DNA of 64,000 bases. Source: Verticillium longisporum (lineage: Eukaryota; Ascomycota; Sordariomycetes; Glomerellales; Plectosphaerellaceae). A program made the translations under genes and the position numbers. Positions within the stretch are counted from its first letter, which is position 1, and each line of letters begins with the position of its first letter. The notes beneath the pieces are model-generated. The model did no database searches. It was not told where the DNA came from and worked only from the letters and a program-made list of their open reading frames with translations. Shown one piece after another: positions 54,190-64,000 of this stretch. The stretch lies in assembly GCA_019188255.1 (NCBI GenBank), contig JAETXT010000002.1:2046001-2110000 (forward strand). Direction: 5' to 3'.

Positions 54190-57100
54190 GGCTGCAACAG
54201 CAATGCTCGCAGTCGTGATGCAAGTCCAGGTTTTATTGCAGGCCCGTGGAGCTCGAAGCCGAGGTGCGAGAGGAGGGGCGTTTTGGGTGGATGATGGAGA
54301 CCTGAGGACGTCTGCTGTCTGCTCTGCAGGAAGGCGACAGGTTGAGGGGTGGGCTCCGCACGGGAGGGTGATCGAAGGCAGTCGATATGAAGGAAGGCGC
54401 GAAGGCGCGTTGGTCGGCGTGGCGGTAGTTGGAATTAGGTAGGTACGCTGGGTCGACAGGCGGACAAGATGGTCGACACGAGTCCCCCGCGCTGCGTATC
54501 ACTTCTTCGGTGGAGAGACGAAGATGTGGGCTAGAGTAGCAGCGAATGGGAGGAAAACGCAAAGAAGGCACTCAAGGGTATCAAGGAAAACGGAATCAGA
54601 GCGAGTGCTGTGTGTAAGGTAAGGTAGGTGAGGTAAGGCCAGGTAAGGCAAGGCAAGGCAAGGCAAGGCAAGGCAATGTACCGTAGGAACGAAGGAGGGT
54701 CAAGTCAAGGACCGGGGAAGAGGAGGAAAAGGAACGAAGTGAACGAGCGCAGAGGATGTGGGACGGATGTGACCTGACCAGCTCTGGGTGAAGGGGAAGG
54801 AAAGTAAGTGCGATGGGAGGTTTTGGCTCTACCACTCTCCTCTTCCTCTTCTTGCCCTGGCTGGCTCTGGTTCGACGAGAGGACGGCAGCGTCACTCAGG
54901 GGCAAGCGACGAATGATGAGAACGGACTCTTTAATTCGAAAAAAGTACAGAGCACTGACCCTTGCTTTTCCCAGTAATTATGACCAGGGGGAAGGCCTGC
55001 CGCCCAAGGTATCTTTCGTGTGGCAGCAAGGCTGAGCGATACCTCGCCCAGGACTCCGCTGGGGACGTGGTGAGACCCTGTTCGGGATTAGCGGCACGGG
55101 CGAATATAAAAGGGTATCGGTACAGGGGGTCGAGGTGCCAGAGATGTCCTGGACGATTGGGCCAGCGCCGGGGCATACTTCCGCGCTAGTGATCTCATGT
55201 ACACAGGGCCCGCCCGTCACCTGGCGCTCTCCTATACCATGTACAGAGTTCCCGACGTACGTGGATATTCTTTTGGGAGAAGTACATTCATCACAGGCCA
55301 CTGATGGGATCGACATGATTTCGGAGTCCCCCCCCCAAGTCCCTGATTCAAAAGAAAGCGAGGTGGTCCATATTCACTCATCGACCCGTGCTCCCTCGAG
55401 TTGGAGGTGCCTTTTTAAGATGAGAGGGTCTTGAAGCCAGTGGCTCGGGCTGCCTTAGGTCCGTTTGGGAAATCGACTAGACACTTACGGCGCGGCGGTG
55501 GCCCATACTGTTACAGGTCGTGGGTGGTGCAGCGGCTTCCACTGCTGTGGGCGTTTGTAGGTGGGGGTTTTGTTCCTCAAAGGGGATGCCGTGACAGGGC
55601 CTCTGGGCAGTGCAGATGAGAGCAGTGAAGGCCTGTCTGTCCGAAGAGGGCTTTGAAAAAAAGGATTGTCATGGGGCTGCACAAATCTTGTAGCAAAGCC
55701 TCGTCCCTTGATGCACTTTCGACTTTTCAGAGGCATTCGCCAGATTGCCATGGCTCACTCCCCAACCCTGCCCAAGTCATGTTTCAGACAACAGACGGGA
55801 CAAGCCTCTGCTATGCCCTAGCCGGCCCGCCATGGACTTTTAGGCTTCTGGGGGTCCGCAACGGCCCCCCATCATCGCCGGCGGCGAGGCGTCGCGAGGT
55901 CCAGTCTCTCTCTCTTTTCCACCTACCAACCTGTAACTAAGGTAGGTAGGTAGGTAGGTAGTGACAGGTTATCATTTAATGCCTCTTCCGGTTTAGCGTC
56001 GCGAGCATTTTCCATGCACACAACGCAACCTCATGCGCGTGGTCCTGCACCCCCACCATCATCGCGCATCTTCAGCGACTGGCCCCGGCACATTCGCATC
56101 GGCTGCCGGCCAAAAGCCGTACACAGCAGTCCAGCCGCGAGCCTGTCCTACGCCATCTTTGCCACAAGAAAAATAGGAGACGCCCTCTGTTGTCATGAGT
56201 GTTGTGATGCTTTGTTCGAGTCTCTCTGCCCCTGTCAGGAATTCGATGTAACTTTTGCGCCCAACTGATTCTCTCGGCCGCCCGTCGAGCCGAATCCGGT
56301 GCCAATCCTGCCAGCATACCCTGCATGAGCTGGCCGCCGCCTGCCAACACATCCTGGGCACCTAAGCTGAGATCCCTGGACTAACAGCTCATCATCCTCA
56401 ATGGAAGAAGCCTTGTCTGTCAGGTCATTGGCTGCGTGCCAGTCATGAGCTGGCAGGTGGCAGTGCCATCGCTACCTGCAAACGACGTTCCATGACCGCG
56501 ATTGACGGCGTGCATCGTCAGTGATCCCACCCTGACGCCTCTGTCCTCAAAGCTCTTGTGGAGAGGATCGAGAAGGAAAAAAAAAAATCAAATTCCCCTC
56601 ACCGCTTTGGATCCTCTCTCTGTGACCAAGTTGGGATCTGACTTTTCAAGGAGACAAAGGTCCTGCGCCTCGAAAGCCGTCTCGGTCGCTGATCATTACA
56701 GCCATGGTAACCTCAGCACAAAGGCTGGCTCCTCTCTCCGACCTTGGGTACCCCAGTGGCCTGAAATAATGCGTTTGTGGTCCCAGGATTTCTTCTGCCA
56801 ATCATTCCGCCCGCGCGGCCGGATGCAGGATGAGGTCGAAACAGCGCCTGCAGACAGACATACTTTCTGCTCCCCAGAACACTAATGTTCGTGATTTCCC
56901 TTCATCTACCTAGACCCTCTCCATGATGCACTGGCTATCGCTGCTACCCACGTCACATTAGTCTCCAATTATGTTTCCCTTTGTACGGACTGACCCACGC
57001 TCATGTGCTCCGTGCTACTTATAGGTCAGGCATCGTTCGACATGGGAGGGTGTTGAGTTTAGACCTTGACGCGATCAGTGGCCTGTGAGTCCAATTTCGT

Positions 57101-57445
57101 AGACGGTGTCGAGATTGGCGAGACTGTCAGGACTCTGTGCCTTGAGCGATACGCCAGCACGTCTCCGTTTCGGTCGAGGTCAGGTTTGATCTGCCATTGC
57201 CGAGGCGGGCTATCCTCATCAACCCTGACCATTCATTTATCACGGCGACGGTAAACCACAGGTACTCTTCATATTGTCTGTGATACGTAATTCGAGAACA
57301 CCCTTGTATTTTTGCAAATCAGTCACGATTCGTGACATGTAATAGATTCCAGGGTAAAAACGCCGACCCGCTCATAATATGACATGTATGTGCCTGGAAA
57401 GGGCCAGGTAGTTGTAACGGCCTAGGCAGTCGGCTCCGTCGTGCT
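54190..57445. other. Longest gene-free interval in the window
   Basis: About 3.3 kb between MSB1 and UNG1, both on the minus strand. MSB1 promoter material occupies the left end. It includes a (GGCAA)n microsatellite at about 54644-54676, a (GGTA)n tract at 55941-55960 and an A-run at 56578-56588. No open frame above 130 codons occurs and none resembles a family. It may hold non-coding transcripts. Confidence 0.4.
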
Positions 57446-58703
57446 CTACTCCTTGGGCTCAACCACGGCGGCATCTCCGTTCGTGCCGTCAGCCTCTGCC
57501 GCCTCTCCAGCCTTGGCCTCATTCTTCAGCTGAGTTTGCGCCTTAGCTTCGGCCTCAGCAAGAGCCTGCGCCATGGCCTCCTCCTCAGCCTCGTCCGCCT
57601 CCTCGCCATCCTCCTCCTCCGTCGCCTTCGTCTTCGTCTCCTCCACAACGGGCGTCTCGGCAGGCTTCACAGCGACCGCCTTCTTCGCGGCAGCGCTCAG
57701 CGTGCTGCCGCCGCCACCGAGATCCCAGTCAATCTCGGCCTCGTCGCCGTACCTCTGGACGAGCCACTCGTTTGACTTTTTAAAGTGCCCGCAGTCGAAG
57801 AAGCCGCGCGACGCGCTCAGCGGGCTCGGGTGCACGCTCTTCAGCACGAGGTGCCTCTTCTGGTCGACCTTGAGCACCCTCTTGCCGGCGGGCGTGCCCC
57901 AGGCCAGAAAGACGACGCCGCGCGTGCGCTGGCGGCGACGAGGTCGATGACACGCTGCGTGAAGCGCTCCCAGCCGCGGTTCGAGTGGCTGTTGGCCTCG
58001 TGCGCGCGCACCGTCAGGCACGTGTTGAGCAGCAGCACGCCGCGGTCCGCCCACGGCGTCAGCAGGCCCGCCTTGTTGGGCGGCGGCGTGAAGGTCGGGT
58101 AGTCGCGCTTCAGGGCAATGTACATGTTCTTGAGGGACGGGGGCGCCGGCGTCGGGGCGCGGACGGAGAAGGCGAGGCCGTGGGCCTGGTTGACGTTGTG
58201 GTAGGGGTCCTGGCCGAGGATGACGACCTTGACCTGGTTGAACGGGCAGTGGCGGGACCTTTTTTTTCTATCATTAGCTTGACCGTGTCTCGACCTGTGG
58301 GTGGATAGAGTGAAAGGTGGAGGGTGAACGTGGCGTACCATGAGTAGACGTCTTCCTTGGGCGGGAACCACTTGCGTCCCATCTCCGTCTCGCGGTTGAG
58401 GAAGCGCTTGAGGTCGAGAAACTCCTTGCTCGTCACCTCGTCCTTGAGCAAACCCAGCCAGCTCTCGTGCAGCGTCTCAATCTCGAGCTTCAGCAGGTTC
58501 TTCTGCTCGGGCGTCAGGCCGGCGACCCATTTCGCCTTGTCGAATTTTGCCGCCGGCGCCTCGGGAGCGGCCGCGGCTTTGGCGGCGCCGGAGACGGGTT
58601 TAGGGGCGCCGAAAAAGGAGGTGATGCTGCCGTTCTGCTTGGGCTTCTTGGCGTCTGAGGCGGCAGGCGTGTCGCCGGCCTTGCGCTTGAGTGTGCTCGT
58701 CAT
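57446..58703 (-). CDS. UNG1: Uracil-DNA glycosylase (family 1), frame broken once
   Basis: Exons 58703-58339 and 58258-57446 give 392 residues; the 80-nt intron (GTACGC...GCTAAT...A8G) joins VYSW to SRHCPFNQ. The enzyme removes uracil from DNA. Its motifs are the water-activating loop [34 protein letters not shown] and the minor-groove intercalation loop [11 protein letters not shown]. The N-terminus (about 1-45) has a KRKAGD nuclear-type signal and a PCNA-interaction-like SITSFFG. At about 57929-57933 one base is missing: VIDLVAA in one frame continues [11 protein letters not shown] in the next. An Ala/Glu-rich tail of about 90 residues follows the catalytic domain. An in-frame upstream Met at 58871 would add a basic leader. 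Confidence 0.94.
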
Positions 58704-58871
58704 CGTGAGGAATCGAACTTGGGACAAGATGTTGTGAGGGTTGGATGATCGTCTGGGCCGCAAAAGAGGGATTCGAACCCGACGTTGTGGGCGAGCGTGG
58801 GGACGGAGGTGGAGGAGAAAAGAGGAGCTCGTACGGGGGCGTAGACGTTCAATTTTGAAGACGGCGAGCAT
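58704..58871 (-). other. Possible mitochondrial leader of UNG1
   Basis: The frame upstream of the UNG1 start stays open to a Met at 58871 and encodes about 56 residues rich in Arg, Ser, Leu and Pro with one acidic residue (RLRPRTSSSFLLHLRPHARP). That is the composition of a mitochondrial presequence. Dual nuclear and mitochondrial forms from alternative starts are known for eukaryotic UNG; use of this start is inferred. Confidence 0.5.
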
Positions 58872-59439
58872 GCACGTTGACCAATTGATTCGAATTCCGG
58901 CAGTGAATAGACAAGGTTCGTGTTCGTGAAGAGTGAGAGCAAGCCAGGCAGCAGAGGTGCAGTTGGCGGATTGTCAAACAGTGTGGAAATGGGAGGCTGA
59001 ATTCATCTGTCAGCTCGAACCTTGTCGTTCGATTCGGTTCAGGTTCAGTGTCTGGAGTCGAGGCGCGTCTGCACGACGCTAAGGCCCCCTTAGTGAACGT
59101 CATGGATCGCGTCGACGCGTCTGGCGGTTAAGTGGTGCAGCCTGCCACTTCGCCCTCGATTGATCCCAACGGCTTCTGGGTCCACCACTGCCATAAGACA
59201 AACGTATTCATGATGCGTAGATAGATGGGTCGTCGAAAAAAAGCAAGTAGTCATGTGTTGTTCGTACAAGGATTATTTTGTCTAGCAGGTATACGAGGTC
59301 AGGCTTCACGCCCAAGCCCTCCCCCTATTCACAATTGAGAGAATCCCTCCCCAACGCCATACAATGCATCAAGCGCGCACGCTCGCCCATCCGCTTTCCC
59401 TCTCCTCGCTCAAAACGTGTTTTTCTTTTCTCCGTTTTG
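58872..59439. other. Interval between MTM1 and UNG1
   Basis: A 568-bp spacer: UNG1 promoter on the left and MTM1 3' UTR on the right. Nothing else seen. Confidence 0.4.
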
Positions 59440-60840
59440 CTACTTTCCTTCGAGCTCGTCTCGCGATGCTGCATTCGCACCCCTAAAGACTTTTTTGCCA
59501 ATCTCGTAGCTGCTGATCATGATGGCACACGCTGGTGCAATCTTCAGCGTCCGCGGTATCCAGCCCCTAAACAGGCCCGGCACGCCCTCCGTCTTGAAAA
59601 TATGCCCAAGGAGCCGCGTCATGCTACCCTCCTCCGGGACGGCCGCCTTGGAGGCAACATTCTTAGCTGCCGAACTGCCGTCGCGATAGACCTGCGTGCG
59701 TGTCTTGCCCACATCAAAGGGCATCGTCACGATCGAGGCCGCGGCGCCTGAGACGGCACCGGCGATAAAACTGTCGACAAAAGTATCCGTGTGGTTCTCA
59801 CGGCTCTGGGAGCGACGCCGTGTGCGTGTTCGGCTGCCCCTGGCCTCGAGAGACCGCCCTCGCTTCGTCTCGCGCATGTCTGTGAGACGGCCACGAATCG
59901 TCTCGTAGCCCCACCAGTAAAGTCCAGAGAAGGGCATGTCGCGCCAGAGGGTCAGACTGAGGCCTCTCCACAGCGAACGGTAGCCGCTGACCTGCACCAT
60001 CTCCTGCACCGACTTGAACGTGTTGGTGAGGTGGCTCGTTGTCGACGAACCAGCGGACGCCTGCAGTCGCGTGCGAAAGAGCTCGATCGGTCCGACGGCC
60101 GTGCCGGCCAGTGCTCGGGCGGCAGAACCGGCAACGAGAGGCGCCGAGTCGTCTCCGAGACGCTGCGCGAGGGGGCTCTTGGGGTTGAATCGCAGCCAGT
60201 CGTAGCCGGTAAAGTAGATGATGTTAGCGGGGACCGCCATGACCAGCGTCGGCGAGAGTCCTCTCCAGAGGCTGGTGATTCCTTCGTGGCGCGCAATCTT
60301 GCGCATGCCGTCGAGGGTCGAACTAAAGGTTTTCCGTTCCGCCTCCTCGGCAGCGCATTCGGCGGCTGTGAGCACGGCGCCGCCGGCAGCGGGCTTTTGC
60401 GGCATGGCGAGGCAGAACTCGGCGTTGTTGTTCATGAAGAAGACTTCTCGGCAGCACGCGGCAACGCCGAGGTTGGCGGATGGTATGGGGTTTAGGTGGG
60501 TGGTCGTCAGGGCGAGTTTGGAGAAATCGATCGGTGCGCGCGCCGACACTGGCTGCGACTGCCATCGGACTCGGACAACGTCGAGAGGGGTAACTGCATT
60601 CCGTCAGATGATGCACGACATGCAAGAATGGTAAGAAGATGTTCACATACCGAGCAGAGATGTCAGGAGACTGCCGGACATTGCCGACAGCATCTTCTGG
60701 GTCGCCGTGATATCATCGTCGCCTCTCGCTGCGCCCTTGTCGCCCTTGTCGGAGATCACCTCGGCCATGGCCACTGAGCCATCGTGGCCCATTCTCTCAG
60801 TAAAATGTTGGCCATCTGTGGCCTGCAGAGTCGGACTCAT
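59440..60840 (-). CDS. MTM1: MTM1/SLC25A39-type mitochondrial carrier
   Basis: Exons 60840-60651 and 60593-59440 give 447 residues; the 57-nt intron (GTATGT...TGCAG) splits the first carrier motif, joining SLLTSLLG to VTPLDVVRVRWQ. The three PX[DE]XX[KR] signatures are TPLDVVRVRWQ, GPIELFRTRLQ and MPFDVGKTRTQ, each followed by the G..GLWRG-type segment (GITSLWRGLSP, GYRSLWRGLSL, GVPGLFRGWIP). The long matrix loop in repeat 1 with a Cys pair (VAACCREVFF) is characteristic of the Mtm1/SLC25A39-A40 branch, linked to manganese handling and mitochondrial glutathione import. The start at 60840 is a choice; the frame is open to a Met at 61005. Confidence 0.88.
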
Positions 60841-61663
60841 GGCCAAGAGCCTCGCATGTTCGGGTGGCGATGGCAAAATGGATGCGCGCAATCGGGGCAA
60901 TTGCGTGGTACAGTCGTCGGTCGAGTGGATGCTGGTGAGTGTTGTTGATAGCGCAAAAGGCGAGCCGCAGAAAAGGAGTATCAGATGAAGTTGTAGGATA
61001 TTCACCGATGAGGTAAGCTGCTGTTGAATGGCGATGGTGTCGCTGGAATGATCTAGGTGTTGAGGAGGGTAGGGTGGCGCGTCATTGACTCAACTTGCTG
61101 CGACGTCGCTCTAGGGGTTTCCCCCTAAATTTTTGAGCCGGCGATATGGGATGGAGCGGGCCACATCGGCGGATTGAAAGGTCCAGGCCGATCTCTTGGG
61201 CCGAGCTTAGACGCTGGAGTGATGTCACGACGTCCGATTCGTTCCAATTGGGTGGAAGGAGGTGGGTGGGTCAATGATAAGCACCGTAGTCGGGACGATA
61301 AGAGCCCACGCCTTCCAATTCCCGGCCCGGGGAACGCAAATGAGTCCATCTGAGAACCCTTGGCCCTTGTAGTTCACCAAAGCCAGGTGTCAGTCACGCC
61401 GTTGACTCGATCGGTGATGCAACGGCTCAGACGCACCTCATCCATCCCCTCTATTCGTCACCACAACTCAGACCCCAGGTTCGACAACTCTACCGCCTTT
61501 TGACTTAGGATTATCTCTCGCATTCCTCAATTCACACATCAAGAATTCGATAGAGCCTTGTTCCATTAAACTTGTGTCATTTCACCTCATCAGACCAGAA
61601 AAAGAACCCTGATGGCATTCTCATAGAAGTGCATTACTAATCCACCACCTCTCTTCCCCTGCG
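60841..61663. promoter_or_regulatory. Divergent promoter, MTM1 / HRT3
   Basis: An 823-bp divergent region. The HRT3 side (61380-61660) is pyrimidine/adenine-rich leader. No specific site recognised. Confidence 0.4.
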
Positions 61664-63284
61664 ATGGAAGGCGATGCCAAGCCTGAGCTTGACTCCGAGC
61701 TCGAGTTCTTTCGACGTCAGTGGAAGTCTGAACTGCAGTCAAAGAAACCAGAGTTATCAAGTCACCCAAAAGATTCACGCAAGGCCAAGGCTACCGCATC
61801 CGTCCCCAAACCATCTCATCGGTCAGACCCGTCATCGTCAGCTTCACCTTCGCATGTACGCCACAAGTCACAGCAAGATGAAGATAACGACTACGTCAGG
61901 CCGCCTGTTTTTGATGGCCCCGACGGGCCCTCAATATTGTCAGATGAGATGGTGAAATCCGATGCCTTGGAGAAGCCGGGACCCATATCGGCCCTCGACC
62001 ATTTCGAAGAGGCTGCGAAGAAGGAAGCCATTGGCAACCTCGGCGAAAGCCTCAAGCTTTACCGGAAGGCATTCCGAGTAGGTGTGGCCTGGCCGATCGA
62101 CAAGGACCAGTAGAACTGACTTGGCACCTAGATGGATGACCGTGTAGACTTGCAGTACAGAAAGAAGCACTTTCCAGCATCAGCTGTCAAGGCAGCCACC
62201 CCATCGACCAAGCCAGCAGACGTCGGCGCTGCCGCCCCTGCACACAACGCCAAGACTGGAAGCCAACCGCAGACTTTCAAGGATCTTGTCGCGAGCTTCT
62301 CTGGCCTATCGATTGAGCCCGCGGGTCCACCGGTGGAAGGCGACCCGGCACCGCCTTGCCCCATCGCGGATGTGCCGCAGGAAATTCTTAGCCACATCCT
62401 CACCGACGTGGCCATCGACGACGTCGGTGACTTTGCACGTCTCTCACGGGTCTGCAAGCGCTTCGCCTACATGGTCGCCAGCGAGAACCAGATCTGGCGC
62501 CGCGTCTGCCTCGGCCGCGAGACGGGCTTCGCAGGCATGCACTACGGCTGGCAGACCGGCATCCAGTGGGAGCCCCTGAACGGGGATGACGAGATTAGCG
62601 ACGACGGCACCGTCACCACGGCAGCCGCGCTCGCACGCCGCCGCGAGGCCGATAAGCTTGCGGCCACGATGGCTCTCTTCCCGGCCTACGCCTCCTCGTG
62701 GCAGCACATGTTCCGGCACCGCCCGCTCGTGCGCTTCAACGGGTGCTACATCAGCACGGTCAACTATATCCGCGCGGGTCAGGCGTCGGCGAACGCCGTT
62801 ACGTGGGGCAGCCCCGTACACATTATCACGTACTACCGCTACCTGCGCTTCTTCCGCGACGGCACCGTCATCAGCCTGCTCACGACATCGGAACCCGGCG
62901 ACGTCGTGCACCACCTAACGAAGGAGGCGCTGGCCTTGCATCAGGGCGGCGCGGTCGCGCATCTTCCCTCCATCGTCATGGTGGATGGACTGCGAGGTCG
63001 ATGGCGGCTGACATCGGCAGACGACGAGGCCGAGGCCGAGCCACCGGTTTCAGCAAAGGACGCAGAGGCCGGCCTGGTCATTGAGACGGAGGGTGTGATC
63101 GACAAGTACACATATCGTATGGACCTGTCGGTTCGCAGCGCGGGCAGGGGCGCGCAACACCAAGGTGGTGTGGAAGGGTTTCTACAGCCACAACAAGCTC
63201 ACAGATGACTGGGCCGAATTTGGGCTGAAGAACGACAAAGCCTTCTTCTTCAGCCGCGTGAGGGGCTACCGCGCTGGCGCGTGA
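61664..63284 (+). CDS. HRT3: F-box protein HRT3/FBXO9-type, frame broken near 3' end
   Basis: Exons 61664-62077 and 62132-63284 give 521 residues; the 54-nt intron (GTAGGT...CTGAC...CCTAG) joins KLYRKAFR to MDDRVDLQYRK. A helical MIT/TPR-like segment (ALDHFEEAAKKEAIGNLGESLKLYRKA) precedes the F-box (IADVPQEILSHILTDVAIDD...LSRVCKRFAYMVASE), and the C-terminal conserved domain has WQHMFRHRPLVRFNGCYIS and ITYYRYLRFFRDGTVISLLT. This is the architecture of yeast Hrt3, fission-yeast Pof7 and human FBXO9, SCF substrate receptors. At the G-run 63147-63150 there is one extra base: SVRSAGR is followed by family sequence (NTKVVWKGFYSHNKLTDDW) in another frame, which runs to a stop at 63282-63284; the frame as read stops at 63208. 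Confidence 0.92.
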
Positions 63285-63319
63285 GAGCTGACAACAGTAG
63301 TTCTCCGTCTTTCATCACA

Positions 63320-63358
<39 letters not shown>

Positions 63359-64000
63359 GCCCACCCTGCTGGCGGCCCTCGATCGGAAATCCGGGGATAT
63401 GATGGGGTTGTTGCGGGGTTCCACAACTTGCATTTAGAAGTACGTAACATAGACTCCCGGTTGGGCAGCAGGCGACATCAAATATACAACTGCGACGGCT
63501 GACGTATAACGTGTTGGGACCTGGGCGTCTTTCCGTAGTGTGGTCTCTTATCGACCAGTCTGCGGCCGCAATGCTGGCTAGTGCATCAACAGAAAGTGTG
63601 CTGGTGACCACGCAATGACTCGAAGGTGGGCTGCGCCTTGGTGACATGACACGTGGATAGACATGCAGCAAGTCGAGTATATACAACTAGGCATCGCCGC
63701 GTGTGTTGCCCTCTGCATAGATGCTGGCGGTGGATTGAACTCGCATAACAGTATAAGGTGTGCCGGCCCAAGCTTTACCCAGCCGAGACCGGATGTTGGT
63801 GATGGATGGGGTGTGTAGGAGGCAAAATGTCATGCTCCCACCGAGCATGATCATGCTGGCCATCGTCGATCCATGCCTCCTCGCTCGCCCACTTGCTTCT
63901 GATGCTCGCGGGCGCATTGGGTTCGGACTGCGTATCTTGTGTGGAAAGTTTCGGTCTCCGAGGTCGTCGCAGGCCGAAGCCAGCTCAGGCTATATATGAT
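63285..64000. other. Right-end interval with (GT)n microsatellite
   Basis: Starts with the HRT3 3' UTR and holds a (GT)n tract at about 63323-63359. No gene recognised to the window edge. Confidence 0.5.
63323..63359. repeat. (GT)n microsatellite
   Basis: An uninterrupted GT run of about 15 units followed by one GC interruption, 40 bp downstream of the HRT3 stop. Confidence 0.97.

Noticed and set aside
58755..58790. tRNA T-arm-like GGGTTCGAATCCC on the minus strand
   Set aside because: Upstream sequence is a pyrimidine tract without D-arm or anticodon arm, so no cloverleaf forms; it lies in the UNG1 leader.

Overview
This window is nuclear DNA of a filamentous ascomycete (Pezizomycotina, most likely a sordariomycete). 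The genes are GC-rich and carry short introns of about 50-115 nt, mostly GTACGY, GTATGT or GTAAG donors with CTAAC/CTGAC-like branch points. Gene families such as the SUR7/PalI membrane protein, the Asp f 7-like secreted DPBB protein, bifunctional HisHF, fungal ODC antizyme and patatin-NB-ARC proteins fit only this group. I cannot name the species from sequence alone. No tRNA, rRNA or CRISPR array could be supported.

Layout. 0.7-3.8 kb: AXL2-like cadherin-fold polarity protein (-). 4.9-6.1 kb: EFM6-type lysine methyltransferase (+). 8.1-9.0 kb: secreted DPBB protein (+). 9.2-11.1 kb: a pogo/Fot1-class DNA transposon with perfect 48-bp inverted repeats and a TA target duplication. 11.4-12.7 kb: TFIIIC triple-barrel protein (-), divergent from HIS7 (13.2-14.9 kb, +), with a Gcn4/CPC1-type site between them. 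15.5-16.5 kb: ornithine decarboxylase antizyme (-) with a +1 recoding site. 17.7-18.5 kb: SDH5 (-). 19.9-20.8 kb: Yippee-like protein (+). 21.3-22.8 kb: DUG1 (-). 24.1-26.1 kb: MPE1 (+). 26.7-27.7 kb: GET3 (-). 28.1-29.0 kb: unrecognised conserved-looking protein (+). 30.5-31.3 kb: SUR7/PalI family protein (+). 32.0-32.6 kb: a 0.55-kb AT-rich, RIP-scarred MITE-like element. 35.1-39.1 kb: TAF1 (-). 40.2-41.6 kb: ARP4 (-). 42.2-44.0 kb: a decayed patatin-NB-ARC (NLR-like) gene (-). 45.0-45.8 kb: GPI19 (+). 46.2-47.4 kb: kinase-fold protein (+). 49.2-50.0 kb: secreted CHRD-domain protein (+). 50.8-54.2 kb: MSB1 (-). 57.4-58.7 kb: uracil-DNA glycosylase (-). 59.4-60.8 kb: MTM1-type mitochondrial carrier (-). 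61.7-63.3 kb: HRT3/FBXO9-type F-box protein (+).

Most of the window is ordinary housekeeping: transcription (TAF1, TFIIIC, ARP4, MPE1), mitochondrial function (SDH5, MTM1), ER/GPI (GET3, GPI19), polarity (AXL2, MSB1) and metabolism (HIS7, DUG1, antizyme). Accessory content is the pogo element, the MITE-like element and the NLR-like relic.

Two things stand out. First, the antizyme gene has the canonical UCC-UGA +1 frameshift site, and that site lies inside a perfect 14-bp inverted repeat that would fold into a hairpin enclosing the slip codon. Second, at least seven conserved genes (HIS7, DUG1, MPE1, MSB1, UNG1, HRT3 and the transposase) are interrupted by one-base indels, mostly at or next to short homopolymers. 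Restoring one base at each break recovers the family reading frame with exact intron phase. This looks like a sequence-accuracy signature rather than biology, and it should be kept apart from the true recoding in antizyme and the true decay of the NLR-like gene.
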